Assembly (NCBI GenBank): GCA_014796735.1
Contig: JAAVIG010000148.1
Span: 1 to 15,617, forward strand
DNA length: 15,617 nucleotides
Reading direction: 5' to 3'
Source of the DNA: Oscillospiraceae bacterium
GTDB taxonomy: Bacteria > Bacillota > Clostridia > Oscillospirales > Ruminococcaceae
The first letter of the stretch is position 1; each line of letters starts with the position of its first letter. Position numbers and translations under genes: made by a program. The notes under the pieces are model-generated. The model was given only the letters and a program-made list of their open reading frames with translations. It made no database searches and was not told where the DNA came from. Positions 1 to 6,169 of this stretch are shown here, in pieces.

Positions 1-11
1 AAAGCTCCCTC

Positions 12-117
12 GGTTATTGTATTGAACGTACATAACCTGCGCCTATCGGCGCACCTTCGGCTTTGCCGAAGGATTTGATTTGTGGATTTTATCCACAAAT
101 CAAATGGTTATTAGTAT
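12..117. repeat. Cluster of four contiguous hairpins, intergenic repeat element
   Basis: Four inverted repeats sit back to back with no bases between them. (A) 12-37: GGTTAT, one bulged T, GTA, 7-nt loop, TAC, ATAACC. (B) 38-53: TGCGCC, tatc, GGCGCA. (C) 54-72: CCTTCGGC, ttt, GCCGAAGG. (D) 73-105: ATTTGATTTGTGGAT, ttt, ATCCACAAATCAAAT, 15 perfect pairs. The array starts with GGTTATTGTAT (12-22) and is followed by GGTTATTAGTAT (106-117), so near-identical direct repeats border it. GGTTATT occurs again at 120-126. The last 16 bases (102-117) recur in reverse orientation at 10103-10118, also at a palindrome. I read it as a non-coding repeat or structured element of unknown function; a structured RNA is the alternative. 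Confidence 0.7.
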
Positions 118-171
118 AAGGTTATTTGTTAAAAATTTCATTTGTTTTATTTGCGTTTGTTGTGCCAAAAC

Positions 172-198
172 TATTATTGCGGGAATTCCGTAATAATA
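172..198. promoter_or_regulatory. 11-bp inverted repeat just upstream of the small acidic gene
   Basis: Positions 172-182 and 188-198 form an 11-bp stem (TATTATTGCGG / CCGTAATAATA, one G-T wobble) around the 5-nt centre GAATT. It ends about 20 bases before the start codon at 222, directly ahead of the purine-rich ribosome-binding region. It could be a repressor operator or a hairpin in the 5' leader. No convincing promoter was found upstream: TATTAT at 172-177 has only a poor -35 partner. Confidence 0.4.
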
Positions 199-221
199 AG
201 GAAAAGAAAGGAAAACGCGAA

Positions 222-434
222 ATGAAAGAAAAAGATACGCCTTATGATCCCGACAGATTAGACGATGACCTGGATATATTCGGACGTTCCGACATTTACG
301 TCGATCCCTTGGCGGCTATGTTTACCCAGAATATGGTAGTAGCTCCCGCGGCTATAACGGGGATCCCCCCGTTCAATCCTTATAATTTAAGAAATGAGGA
401 CGAATACGAAGAGGAAGACGAGCTTAGAAAATAG
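222..434 (+). CDS. Small acidic hypothetical protein (70 aa)
   Basis: I do not recognise this family. The ATG at 222 follows AAGGAAAAGAAAGGAAAA, a purine-rich ribosome-binding stretch, and gives 70 residues. An in-frame TTG at 126 would add 32 residues but lacks a ribosome-binding site and starts in the repeat-rich leader. The protein is strongly acidic at both ends (PDRLDDDLDIF near the N-terminus, EDEYEEEDELRK at the C-terminus). It has a short hydrophobic, proline-containing middle (residues ~33-50, VVAPAAITGIPPFNP), too short and proline-rich to be a clear membrane helix. No signal peptide or cysteine is seen. It stands alone between a hairpin cluster and a strong terminator, so it is probably monocistronic. 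The ribosome-binding site, terminator and clean composition favour a real gene. Confidence 0.6.
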   Translation: MKEKDTPYDPDRLDDDLDIFGRSDIYVDPLAAMFTQNMVVAPAAITGIPPFNPYNLRNEDEYEEEDELRK

Positions 435-474
435 CTTGATATGTTTTTTGCCGCTGTCAGGGATTTAATAACTT

Positions 475-531
475 CATAAGCCGTTCCGAACGGGCTTTAC
501 CGTTCGGGACGGCTTATGCTTTGTATTGTTT
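475..531 (+). terminator. Intrinsic terminator after the small acidic gene
   Basis: CATAAGCCGTTCCGAACGG (475-493) pairs with 500-518 over 19 bp with one G-U pair, around the 6-nt loop gcttta. A T-rich but interrupted tail (ctttgtattgttt) follows. It lies 40 bases after the stop at 434 and separates this gene from the promoter at 538. Confidence 0.75.
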
Positions 532-537
532 CACCGC

Positions 538-566
538 TTGACTTAATATTGCCGTTGTGATAAAAT
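538..566 (+). promoter_or_regulatory. SigA-type promoter for the aldo/keto reductase
   Basis: TTGACT (538-543), 17-bp spacer, TAAAAT (561-566). The start site should fall near 573, giving a leader of about 32 nt that contains AAAAGGAATGATC before the ATG at 605. The bases around the boxes closely resemble the promoter at 14990-15018: CTTGACT, ACTTAATAT, TGATA-AATATAA and GTACAGT/GTACTGT are shared. Confidence 0.75.
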
Positions 567-604
567 ATAAGTACAGTCAAATAAAATAAAAGGAATGATC
601 ATAA

Positions 605-1633
605 ATGAGAAATATTACATTAGGCAGCACCGGAATAACCACCCCTCAGAACGCTTTCGGCGCGCTTCCGCTTCAAAGAGACAGCATGGATGTGTCGGTT
701 AAGATACTGCAAAAGGCCTACGGCGGCGGGATAACCTTTTACGATACCGCAAGAGCGTATTCCGACAGCGAGGAAAAGATAGGCGCGGCGCTGTCCGACG
801 TCAGAAAAAACATTTTTATCGCCACCAAGACAATGGCGCAGAATACCGAGCAGATGAAAAGTCAGCTCGAAACCTCTCTTAAAACGCTGAAAACCGATTA
901 TATCGACATATACCAGTTTCACTGCGCGGGGCAGTGCTACAAGCCCGGCGACGGCACGGGAATGTACGAGCTTATGGAGGACTTCAAGCGTCAGGGTATG
1001 ATACGGCATATCGGATTGACCGCGCACAAGATAGGCGTTGCGGAGGAATGTATAGAATCGGGCTTATATGAGACCTTACAGTTTCCTTTCAGTTATCTGT
1101 CTTCGGAAAGGGAGCTTGCTCTTGCGGATAAATGCCGTGAGCATAATATGGGCTTTATCGCCATGAAAGCACTGGGCGGCGGTATTATCACCAACTCCCG
1201 CACTGCATATGCTTTTATCGGCCAATATGACAATGTGCTTCCGATCTGGGGTGTGCAAAGGGAAAAAGAGCTTGATCAGTGGCTTTCGTACATGAATGAT
1301 ACTCCCGTTATGACCGAGGAGATCAAAAAGGAGATCGAAGAGGACAAGCGGCAGCTGGGCGGAAACTTTTGCAGGGGCTGCGGTTACTGTATGCCTTGTC
1401 CCGTGGGAATACAGATCAATAACTGCGCGAGAATGTCACTTATGCTTCGCAGAGCACCGTCGGAGGCGTGGCTTTCGGAAACGTGGCGGAACAATATGAA
1501 GCAGATCGAAAACTGCTTGAACTGCGGGCAGTGTAAGAAAAAATGCCCTTATGAGCTTGATACTCCAGAATTGCTTAAGGCTAATTATGAGGATTATGTA
1601 AAGGTGTTGGCGGGAGAAGTTAAGGTAAAATGA
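605..1633 (+). CDS. Aldo/keto reductase with C-terminal 4Fe-4S ferredoxin-like domain
   Basis: Predicted cytosolic NAD(P)H-dependent oxidoreductase with a TIM-barrel AKR domain at residues ~1-230. The AKR catalytic tetrad is visible: Asp47 and Tyr52 (FYDTARAY), Lys75 (IATK) and His106 (YQFH). The C-terminal third is a ferredoxin-like module: C256-x2-C259-x2-C262-x2-C265-P and C304-x2-C307-x2-C310-x3-C314-P, enough for two [4Fe-4S] clusters. This fused architecture is common in anaerobic Firmicutes; the substrate is generally unknown. At 342 residues the length is as expected. The ATG at 605 follows AAAAGGAATGATC and the SigA-type promoter at 538-566. A GNAT gene starts 18 bases after the stop, so the two are probably co-transcribed. 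The fold call is secure. The physiological reaction is not deducible, though the clusters suggest electron transfer in addition to or instead of NAD(P)H chemistry. Confidence 0.93.
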   Translation: MRNITLGSTGITTPQNAFGALPLQRDSMDVSVKILQKAYGGGITFYDTARAYSDSEEKIGAALSDVRKNIFIATKTMAQNTEQMKSQLETSLKTLKTDYIDIYQFHCAGQCYKPGDGTGMYELMEDFKRQGMIRHIGLTAHKIGVAEECIESGLYETLQFPFSYLSSERELALADKCREHNMGFIAMKALGGGIITNSRTAYAFIGQYDNVLPIWGVQREKELDQWLSYMNDTPVMTEEIKKEIEEDKRQLGGNFCRGCGYCMPCPVGIQINNCARMSLMLRRAPSEAWLSETWRNNMKQIENCLNCGQCKKKCPYELDTPELLKANYEDYVKVLAGEVKVK

Positions 1634-1651
1634 TTTTTTAAGGGGCTGTAA

Positions 1652-2137
1652 ATGAGTATAACCTATAAAAATACTATATCAGCAGAAGAGGTAAACTTTC
1701 TGCGTGCATCTGTTGGATTTCGGCAAATTCTTCCCCAACAGATCAAGGCAGGATTAGATGGAAGTACGCTTATTGTTGCAGCGTACGATCAATACAAAAT
1801 TGTGGGAATGGCACGTCTAATATGGGACGGAGGCTTTGTTGCTTTGATACCTGACGTGCTTGTTCTGCCCGAATATAAAACGCAAGAAGTCGAACACGAA
1901 ATGATAACACGTATTCTTGATTTCCTGCGAAGCAAATTAGAACCCGGTTTTGGAATTCAAGTTGATATAAAAGTTTGGAATCATCGGGAAGCATTTTATG
2001 AAAGCCTTGGATTTCAGCTCTCGACATGTGAACGTAGAGGGATTCCGATGCATATATGTTTAACTGATCAAATTGAACTGACAGACGCCAAATTTAAGCA
2101 ATGTACATTCTGCGATGAAGAAAAGAAATCTATATAA
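1652..2137 (+). CDS. GNAT-family N-acetyltransferase
   Basis: A 161-residue protein with the GNAT pattern. A beta4-alpha3 acetyl-CoA region (VALIPDVLVLPEYKTQEVEHE, residues ~68-88) is followed by the motif-B signature HREAFYESLGFQ at ~111-122. The pyrophosphate-binding loop lacks the usual Q/R-x-x-G-x-G/A glycines (KTQEVEHEM), so cofactor binding may be atypical. The C-terminal tail contains a CTFC pair. The acceptor substrate cannot be told. The ATG at 1652 has AAGGGG 7 bases upstream and lies 18 bases after the reductase stop, which suggests one transcript. Codon use differs from the neighbours: glycine is almost always GGA (7 of 10, only one GGC), while the reductase prefers GGC. This suggests recent acquisition. 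The next gene is convergent. Confidence 0.85.
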   Translation: MSITYKNTISAEEVNFLRASVGFRQILPQQIKAGLDGSTLIVAAYDQYKIVGMARLIWDGGFVALIPDVLVLPEYKTQEVEHEMITRILDFLRSKLEPGFGIQVDIKVWNHREAFYESLGFQLSTCERRGIPMHICLTDQIELTDAKFKQCTFCDEEKKSI

Positions 2138-2174
2138 CTGCTGCAAAAGGCTTGGGAAATAAATCCCGATAAAA

Positions 2175-2220
2175 ATATAACCCGTCATAACCAAGATAAA
2201 CGAGGTTTTGACGGGTATAT
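2175..2220. terminator. Hairpin between convergent genes, possibly bidirectional terminator
   Basis: ATATA-(A)-CCCGTCA at 2175-2187 pairs with TGACGGG-TATAT at 2209-2220 with one bulged A. The stem continues through AACC (2189-2192) and GGTT (2204-2207). On the + strand it is followed by TTGTTGTT. On the - strand the stem is followed by a T-rich stretch (complement of 2164-2178), so it can serve both the GNAT gene and the EAL gene ending at 2308. Confidence 0.6.
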
Positions 2221-2248
2221 TTGTTGTTAAGAACTTTTTTTACGCCCG

Positions 2249-2286
2249 AAGCGGCGGCTTCGCCGCTTTCAATTTTTATTTTTTAG
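2249..2286 (+). terminator. GC-rich hairpin with T-rich tail
   Basis: AAGCGGCG (2249-2256), tetraloop GCTT, CGCCGCTT (2261-2268), followed by TCAATTTTTATTTTTTAG. This is a second terminator-like structure reading out of the GNAT gene, 22 bases before the stop codon of the convergent EAL gene. Confidence 0.55.
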
Positions 2287-2307
2287 TTTTTTATATTAAC
2301 ATGCACC

Positions 2308-3972
2308 CTAAGCTTTTTTATAATTTGACCTAAGAATATTATCAAACATATCTACAGGCACCGGTCTCGAATACAAAAAACCCTGTGCCGAATCACAGCC
2401 GCACACCTTAAGAAAATCCGCCTGCTCCTGTGTTTCAACACCCTCGGCTATAAGATCGAGCCCTATATCCTTTGACATTGAAATGGTGTGAGAGATAATT
2501 TTCTGACCTCTTTCCGATTCCATTGATTTCGAGAAAAACATGCGGTCGATCTTGATAACGTCGAAAGGTGTGCTCCTTAAAGTGTTCAAGGAGGAATAGC
2601 CCGAGCCGAAATCGTCCATAAGCAGCTTGAAGCCTTTGTCTTTAGCCAGTTGTATCATTTCGTTGGCGTTGATATTATCGGCGGTTTCGGTGATCTCGAT
2701 CTCCAAAAGCTCCTGCGGTATATTATACTTTTTGATCAGCTCGTCAAGCGTATTGATGAATTTTGAATCCTTAAGGTGCACCCGTGAAACGTTTACCGAA
2801 ATCGGTACTGCGGGCAGTCCGCCGTCAAGCCACTTTCTTATTTGTTTGCAGGCGCATTCCCATATATATTCGTCTATTTTTATCACAAATCCGTTTTTCT
2901 CGAATACGGGTATAAACTCGTTGGGCGGTATTATTCCTGTTTCGGGATCTATCCACCTTACCAAAGCCTCCGCTCCTGTGACCGAAGAGTCGGAGATATT
3001 GTACTTGGGCTGCAAATACATAACAAACTCGCCGTTTTTAAGAGCCGATCTCATCTTGTCCTCAATGGAGCGTTTGCTTTTCATGCTGTTTTTAATGTCA
3101 TTATTGTAAAATCCGATGTTTTCAAGGGCGTTGCCTTTTATTGCCGCCCTTGCCATGCCCGCGCTGTCGCCCATTAACCGAGTGGCAATATTTCTGTCGG
3201 TAACAAGATATACTCCGAAAGCAAAGCTGTATTTAATGTTCTTGTATCCGCTCATTCCCGCTTCAAGCCCGCGTATAAAGCTGTAAATATCGGAAAGCTC
3301 CTCATAGGGAAGTATTGCCATAAACACATCCGCACTGAGCCGTGAAAAAAGTATGCTTTCATTGCAGCATATTTCCAGTACATCGTTGAAATATGCTAAA
3401 AGCTCGTTGCCGATAGCTTCGCCGTATATGTCGTTTATAAATTTAAAACCGATAACGTCAAACTGAATGACCGCGTATTTGCGGTCCGTATCCTCTCGGA
3501 TACGTTTTGCCATAAGATCGGCAAAAACAGCGGGATTTTTGTCGTTGGAATAATGATTGAGAATGTTGCGGTTTTTTATTTCGCGCTCGTTCATTTTATG
3601 AATGGTGCCGGTAATGATGGGACGGCTTGAATAATCCACATATTTCGGGTATATATTTATTTCGTACCACTCCGCCTCACCGTTTTGAGACTTCATTCTG
3701 AATTGAATTTTAATAAACCTATCGTTTTCATTGATAACCGTACCGCTGCGGAGCTTCTCGGCAAAAAGCCCGAATCTTTCCTTGTCGTCTTCCGCCAAAC
3801 GGTCGTCTTTCAAAATGGCGTCAATGGGATTATCATTTTCGGACATAGAAAATTCGGGTATATGGGGATTTTGTTCCAAATGCCATTGATTAGCTTCATA
3901 ATCTATGTAGAAGTATACGTATATTTCCTGATCGAGCATAAGCTCCAGCATCTTATCGCGACAATTATTCAT
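2308..3972 (-). CDS. c-di-GMP phosphodiesterase: PAS-like, degenerate GGDEF, EAL
   Basis: 554 residues with no membrane segment. A PAS-like sensor (~12-130, with a PAC-type end around EWYEINIYPKYVD) is followed by a GGDEF-fold domain (~150-300) and an EAL domain (~310-550). The GGDEF site reads S213-A-D-V-F217 instead of GGDEF, so cyclase activity is very unlikely; the domain may bind GTP allosterically. The EAL domain keeps its catalytic set: E335-A-L, the N of SVNVSR, the E of IEITET, D453-D454 (MDDFGSGYSS), the K of DVIKIDR, the E of IAEGVET and the Q of AQGF. It should hydrolyse c-di-GMP to pGpG. The start at 3972 has GGAGAGGG 4 bases upstream. It has its own promoter (4033-4061) and a tandem repeat upstream of that, so it is probably transcribed apart from hisS. 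Input signal unknown. Confidence 0.93.
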   Translation of the reverse strand: MNNCRDKMLELMLDQEIYVYFYIDYEANQWHLEQNPHIPEFSMSENDNPIDAILKDDRLAEDDKERFGLFAEKLRSGTVINENDRFIKIQFRMKSQNGEAEWYEINIYPKYVDYSSRPIITGTIHKMNEREIKNRNILNHYSNDKNPAVFADLMAKRIREDTDRKYAVIQFDVIGFKFINDIYGEAIGNELLAYFNDVLEICCNESILFSRLSADVFMAILPYEELSDIYSFIRGLEAGMSGYKNIKYSFAFGVYLVTDRNIATRLMGDSAGMARAAIKGNALENIGFYNNDIKNSMKSKRSIEDKMRSALKNGEFVMYLQPKYNISDSSVTGAEALVRWIDPETGIIPPNEFIPVFEKNGFVIKIDEYIWECACKQIRKWLDGGLPAVPISVNVSRVHLKDSKFINTLDELIKKYNIPQELLEIEITETADNINANEMIQLAKDKGFKLLMDDFGSGYSSLNTLRSTPFDVIKIDRMFFSKSMESERGQKIISHTISMSKDIGLDLIAEGVETQEQADFLKVCGCDSAQGFLYSRPVPVDMFDNILRSNYKKA

Positions 3973-4032
3973 ACTGCCCTCTCCGTTTCGCTACATGAAT
4001 TTTTACAGCAAAATTGTCAAATTTATTATATA

Positions 4033-4061
4033 ATATTATCATATTTTTTAACAAATGTCAA
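4033..4061 (-). promoter_or_regulatory. SigA-type promoter for the EAL gene
   Basis: On the - strand: TTGACA (4061-4056), 17-bp spacer, TAATAT (4038-4033). The start site should be near 4026, giving a leader of about 54 nt before the ATG at 3972. Confidence 0.8.
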
Positions 4062-4072
4062 TAGGTTTTGTT

Positions 4073-4092
4073 GAATGTAACGGAATGTAACG
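4073..4092. repeat. Tandem 10-bp repeat upstream of the EAL promoter, candidate operator
   Basis: GAATGTAACG occurs twice without a gap (4073-4082 and 4083-4092), followed by the related GATTACA. It ends 11 bases upstream of the -35 box, about -47 to -66 from the predicted start. A 10-bp period puts both copies on one face of the helix, the usual arrangement for activator or response-regulator half-sites. Confidence 0.45.
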
Positions 4093-4100
4093 GATTACAA

Positions 4101-4136
4101 TAAAAGATAAGGCAGCACGCCCTGCGACGTGCCGCC
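4101..4136 (-). terminator. Intrinsic terminator of hisS
   Basis: On the - strand GGCGGCACG (4136-4128) pairs with CGTGCTGCC (4119-4111), 9 bp with one G-U, around an 8-nt loop. The T-rich TTATCTTTTATT follows. It lies 9 bases after the hisS stop and ahead of the EAL promoter. Confidence 0.75.
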
Positions 4137-4144
4137 CGATTCGT

Positions 4145-5425
4145 TTATTCAACTGCCAACAAAACCGAATTGACGCTTTCGGCAAACTTATCCCCGATAC
4201 TCACAGTCATTTTTTCGCCCGTTTCCATGTTTTTCAAATCCGCTTTGCCTGTCTGTATTTCGTTTTCGCCTATTACCATACTGAAAGCGGCCCCGATTTT
4301 GTCGGCGTACTTCATTTGCGCCTTTAAGCCTCTTCCCGCTACATCGCATTCTGCCCAGAAGCCGTATTCCCGAAGCTGTCTTACAAGGGATAAGGCGTAA
4401 GAGGAAGCGTTTTCGTCGGTACCCGCAATGAACAGATCGCACCGCTTTGCGGGCTCATAGTCGGCACTCTGCGCGTCCATTACCATTAAAATACGCTCAA
4501 GCCCCATAGCAAAGCCCAGCGCCGCAACCGACTTTCCGCCTATTTCCTCCACAAGTCCGTTATAACGCCCGCCTCCGCAGACCGTTCCTTGTGCGCCGCA
4601 GCTGTCGCTGATAAATTCAAAAACAGTATTGGTATAGTAATCGAGACCCCTTACGATCCGCGGATTTATAGCATACTTCACGTTCATTTCGTCAAGAGCC
4701 CTTTTTACTTTTTCAAAATGATCGCTGCAGTTATCGCAAAGGTAATCCAGAATAATAGGTGCGTTCTTTGCGAAGCCGTGGCATATCTCGCTTTTGCAGT
4801 CTAAAAGGCGCATGGGATTTTTTTCGAGCCTTTCCTTGCATGTGCCGCAAAGCTGATCCTCATACTGCTTGTAATACTCTTTTAAAGCCTGCTGATACTT
4901 GGCTCTGCATTCGGGACAGCCTATGCTGTTGATCTCGAGAGTGACGTTTTTAAGCCCCAAGAACTTAAATATATCATCGACCATGCAGATGACCTCCGCG
5001 TCACTGACGGGAGAGGACGCGCCGAGTATCTCAACGCCGAACTGATTAAATTCGCGCAGTCTGCCGCTTTGCGGAGCTTCGTAGCGGAAGCATCTTGTGA
5101 AGTAGTAAAGCTTTAAAGGGAGAGCCTCGTTCAAAAGTCCGTTTTCGATCGCCGCTCTTACCGCTCCCGCCGTGCCCTCGGGCTTTAAGGTAATGCTTCT
5201 TCCTTTTTTGTCGTTAAAGGTGTACATTTCCTTTTGTACAACATCGGTAGTGCCGCCCACGCCTCTTTGAAACAGCTCCGTGTGCTCAAAGGTGGGCGTT
5301 CTTATTTCCTTGCAGCCGTAAGCCTCGGCAACCTGTGCCGCGATTTTTTCTACGGTGTGCCACTTGTTCATTTGAGACGGCAGCTTATCCTCTGTCCCTC
5401 TGGGGGCTTTTGTAACAATATCCAT
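4145..5425 (-). CDS. hisS: Histidyl-tRNA synthetase
   Basis: Class II aminoacyl-tRNA synthetase charging tRNA-His with histidine and ATP in the cytosol. It has 426 residues, normal for the family. Visible motifs: LKPEGTA (80-86), motif 2 RYEAPQSGRLREFNQ (114-128), the HisRS-specific RGLDYYTNTVFE (259-270), GGGRYN (284-289) and motif 3 GFAMGLERI (304-312). The anticodon-binding domain starts about 328. An insertion with CxxC pairs at 170/173, 193/196 and 230/233 is typical of Firmicutes HisRS and may bind metal. The reading frame is open up to 5683, but the start at 5425 (MDIVTKAPRGTED) has AAGGAAC about 7 bases upstream and matches the family N-terminus; the extra 86 codons have leader composition. 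It follows mgsA after 184 nt that can fold into a hairpin and a pseudoknot. No T-box sequence (GGTGGNACCGCG-like) is present in that leader. Confidence 0.97.
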   Translation of the reverse strand: MDIVTKAPRGTEDKLPSQMNKWHTVEKIAAQVAEAYGCKEIRTPTFEHTELFQRGVGGTTDVVQKEMYTFNDKKGRSITLKPEGTAGAVRAAIENGLLNEALPLKLYYFTRCFRYEAPQSGRLREFNQFGVEILGASSPVSDAEVICMVDDIFKFLGLKNVTLEINSIGCPECRAKYQQALKEYYKQYEDQLCGTCKERLEKNPMRLLDCKSEICHGFAKNAPIILDYLCDNCSDHFEKVKRALDEMNVKYAINPRIVRGLDYYTNTVFEFISDSCGAQGTVCGGGRYNGLVEEIGGKSVAALGFAMGLERILMVMDAQSADYEPAKRCDLFIAGTDENASSYALSLVRQLREYGFWAECDVAGRGLKAQMKYADKIGAAFSMVIGENEIQTGKADLKNMETGEKMTVSIGDKFAESVNSVLLAVE

Positions 5426-5444
5426 TGGAAGTTCCTTTCTTTTT

Positions 5445-5512
5445 CGCGCCTTTTTTAGATTTTTAAAACGGCGCGCTGCAAAAATCTGCCCCGTAACCTC
5501 AAGGCAACGGGG
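5445..5512 (-). promoter_or_regulatory. Candidate structured leader of hisS: hairpin plus H-type pseudoknot
   Basis: Read on the - strand. A hairpin (CCCCGT 5512-5507 with ACGGGG 5494-5489, inner CC/GG pairs) is followed after one base by a pseudoknot pattern. Stem 1 is AGATTTTT (5487-5480) with AAAAATCT (5464-5457). Its loop holds CGCGCC (5475-5470), which pairs with GGCGCG (5450-5445) further downstream. Connecting segments are GCAG, GTTTT and AAAAAA. The A-run crosses stem 1, as in known A-rich pseudoknot loops. The second stem ends 9 bases before the Shine-Dalgarno region (AAAGGAAC, 5441-5433 area), so folding could affect translation of hisS. Pairings are read directly; function is inference. 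Confidence 0.5.
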
Positions 5513-5609
5513 GTAAATAAAACAACAAAAAATTAGGAGATTTAAAAATGAAAAAAAGTGTAAATCGTTGATAAATAATGTGCAGAATATGCAAGAGATC
5601 AAAACTGTT

Positions 5610-6008
5610 CTAATCTCTGGCGATTTCACGCCAATCCAGATCGCCCCGTTCAAGGGCGTGTATGAGTGCTTCTGCTGTTGCAATATTGGTTGCTACGGGT
5701 ATATTATGAACATCGCAGAGTCTGAGCAAATGTGATTCGTTAGGCTCGCGGTGGTTAATGTTTATAGGGTCTCTGAAGAATATCAGAATATCTATTTCGT
5801 TGCAGGAAATACGTGCGGAGATCTGCTGGTCGCCGCCTTGAGAGCCGCTCAGGAACCTTTGAATGTGAAGTCCCGTTGCTTCCGCGACAAGCTTTCCCGT
5901 TGTTCCCGTAGCGCACAGATCGTGTCGGCTCAATATACCGCAATAAGCTATGCAAAACTGTACTATAAGTTCCTTCTTTGAATCATGCGCTATTAAAGCA
6001 ATGTTCAT
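5610..6008 (-). CDS. mgsA: Methylglyoxal synthase family protein with altered catalytic loop
   Basis: 132 residues matching methylglyoxal synthase, which converts dihydroxyacetone phosphate to methylglyoxal and phosphate. Family motifs are IALIAHDSKK (3-12), CATGTTGK (32-39, phosphate binding), SGSQGGDQQI (54-63, with the general base Asp60, equal to E. coli Asp71), IFFRDP (76-81) and NIPVATNIATAE (102-113). The catalytic loop usually reading PHEPD or PHDPD reads H86-R-E-P-N90 here. By ungapped alignment the E. coli His98 position is Arg87 and the Asp101 position is Asn90, so activity could be reduced or changed. The ATG at 6008 has AAAGGAGGG 5 bases upstream and its own promoter at 6080-6108. 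hisS follows after 184 nt. In many clostridia mgsA ends the mre-mrd-min-rodA cluster, which fits mrdA lying upstream. Confidence 0.92.
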   Translation of the reverse strand: MNIALIAHDSKKELIVQFCIAYCGILSRHDLCATGTTGKLVAEATGLHIQRFLSGSQGGDQQISARISCNEIDILIFFRDPININHREPNESHLLRLCDVHNIPVATNIATAEALIHALERGDLDWREIARD

Positions 6009-6079
6009 TGGAAACCCTCCTTTATCCTATTTTTTAAGTTAAAATCAGTATAATTCTTAACCGCCTTTGTGTAAAGAAT

Positions 6080-6108
6080 ATTATATCACAATTTTTGACA
6101 AATGAAAA
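6080..6108 (-). promoter_or_regulatory. SigA-type promoter for mgsA (and probably hisS)
   Basis: On the - strand: TTTTCA (6108-6103), 17-bp spacer, TATAAT (6085-6080) with an extended -10 TGATATAAT. Predicted start near 6073, giving a leader of about 64 nt. No confident separate promoter was seen between mgsA and hisS. Confidence 0.7.
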
Positions 6109-6169
6109 GACTTTTAATTCGTTTAACGCAAAGTTTGGTATATTTATTGTTTAAAAGGAGGTTTGTTTG

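Noticed and set aside
126..221. N-terminal extension of the small acidic protein from a TTG codon at 126
   Set aside because: There is no ribosome-binding site, the segment overlaps the 172-198 inverted repeat, and the ATG at 222 has a good purine-rich site.
5548..5571. Seven-residue + strand ORF (MKKSVNR) with an AGGAGA site
   Set aside because: It is too short to support alone, lies antisense in the hisS leader, and has no promoter that I can see.
5426..5609. T-box riboswitch ahead of hisS
   Set aside because: The conserved T-box sequence and the usual specifier/antiterminator layout are absent. 184 nt is also short for one.
5426..5683. 86-codon upstream extension of hisS
   Set aside because: The open frame runs through the structured leader and into the end of mgsA. 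The start at 5425 has a ribosome-binding site and gives the family-standard N-terminus.
6095..6100. TTGACA on the + strand as promoter for the 20-aa ORF
   Set aside because: No -10 box lies 16-18 bases downstream. The sequence is the complement of part of the mgsA promoter spacer.
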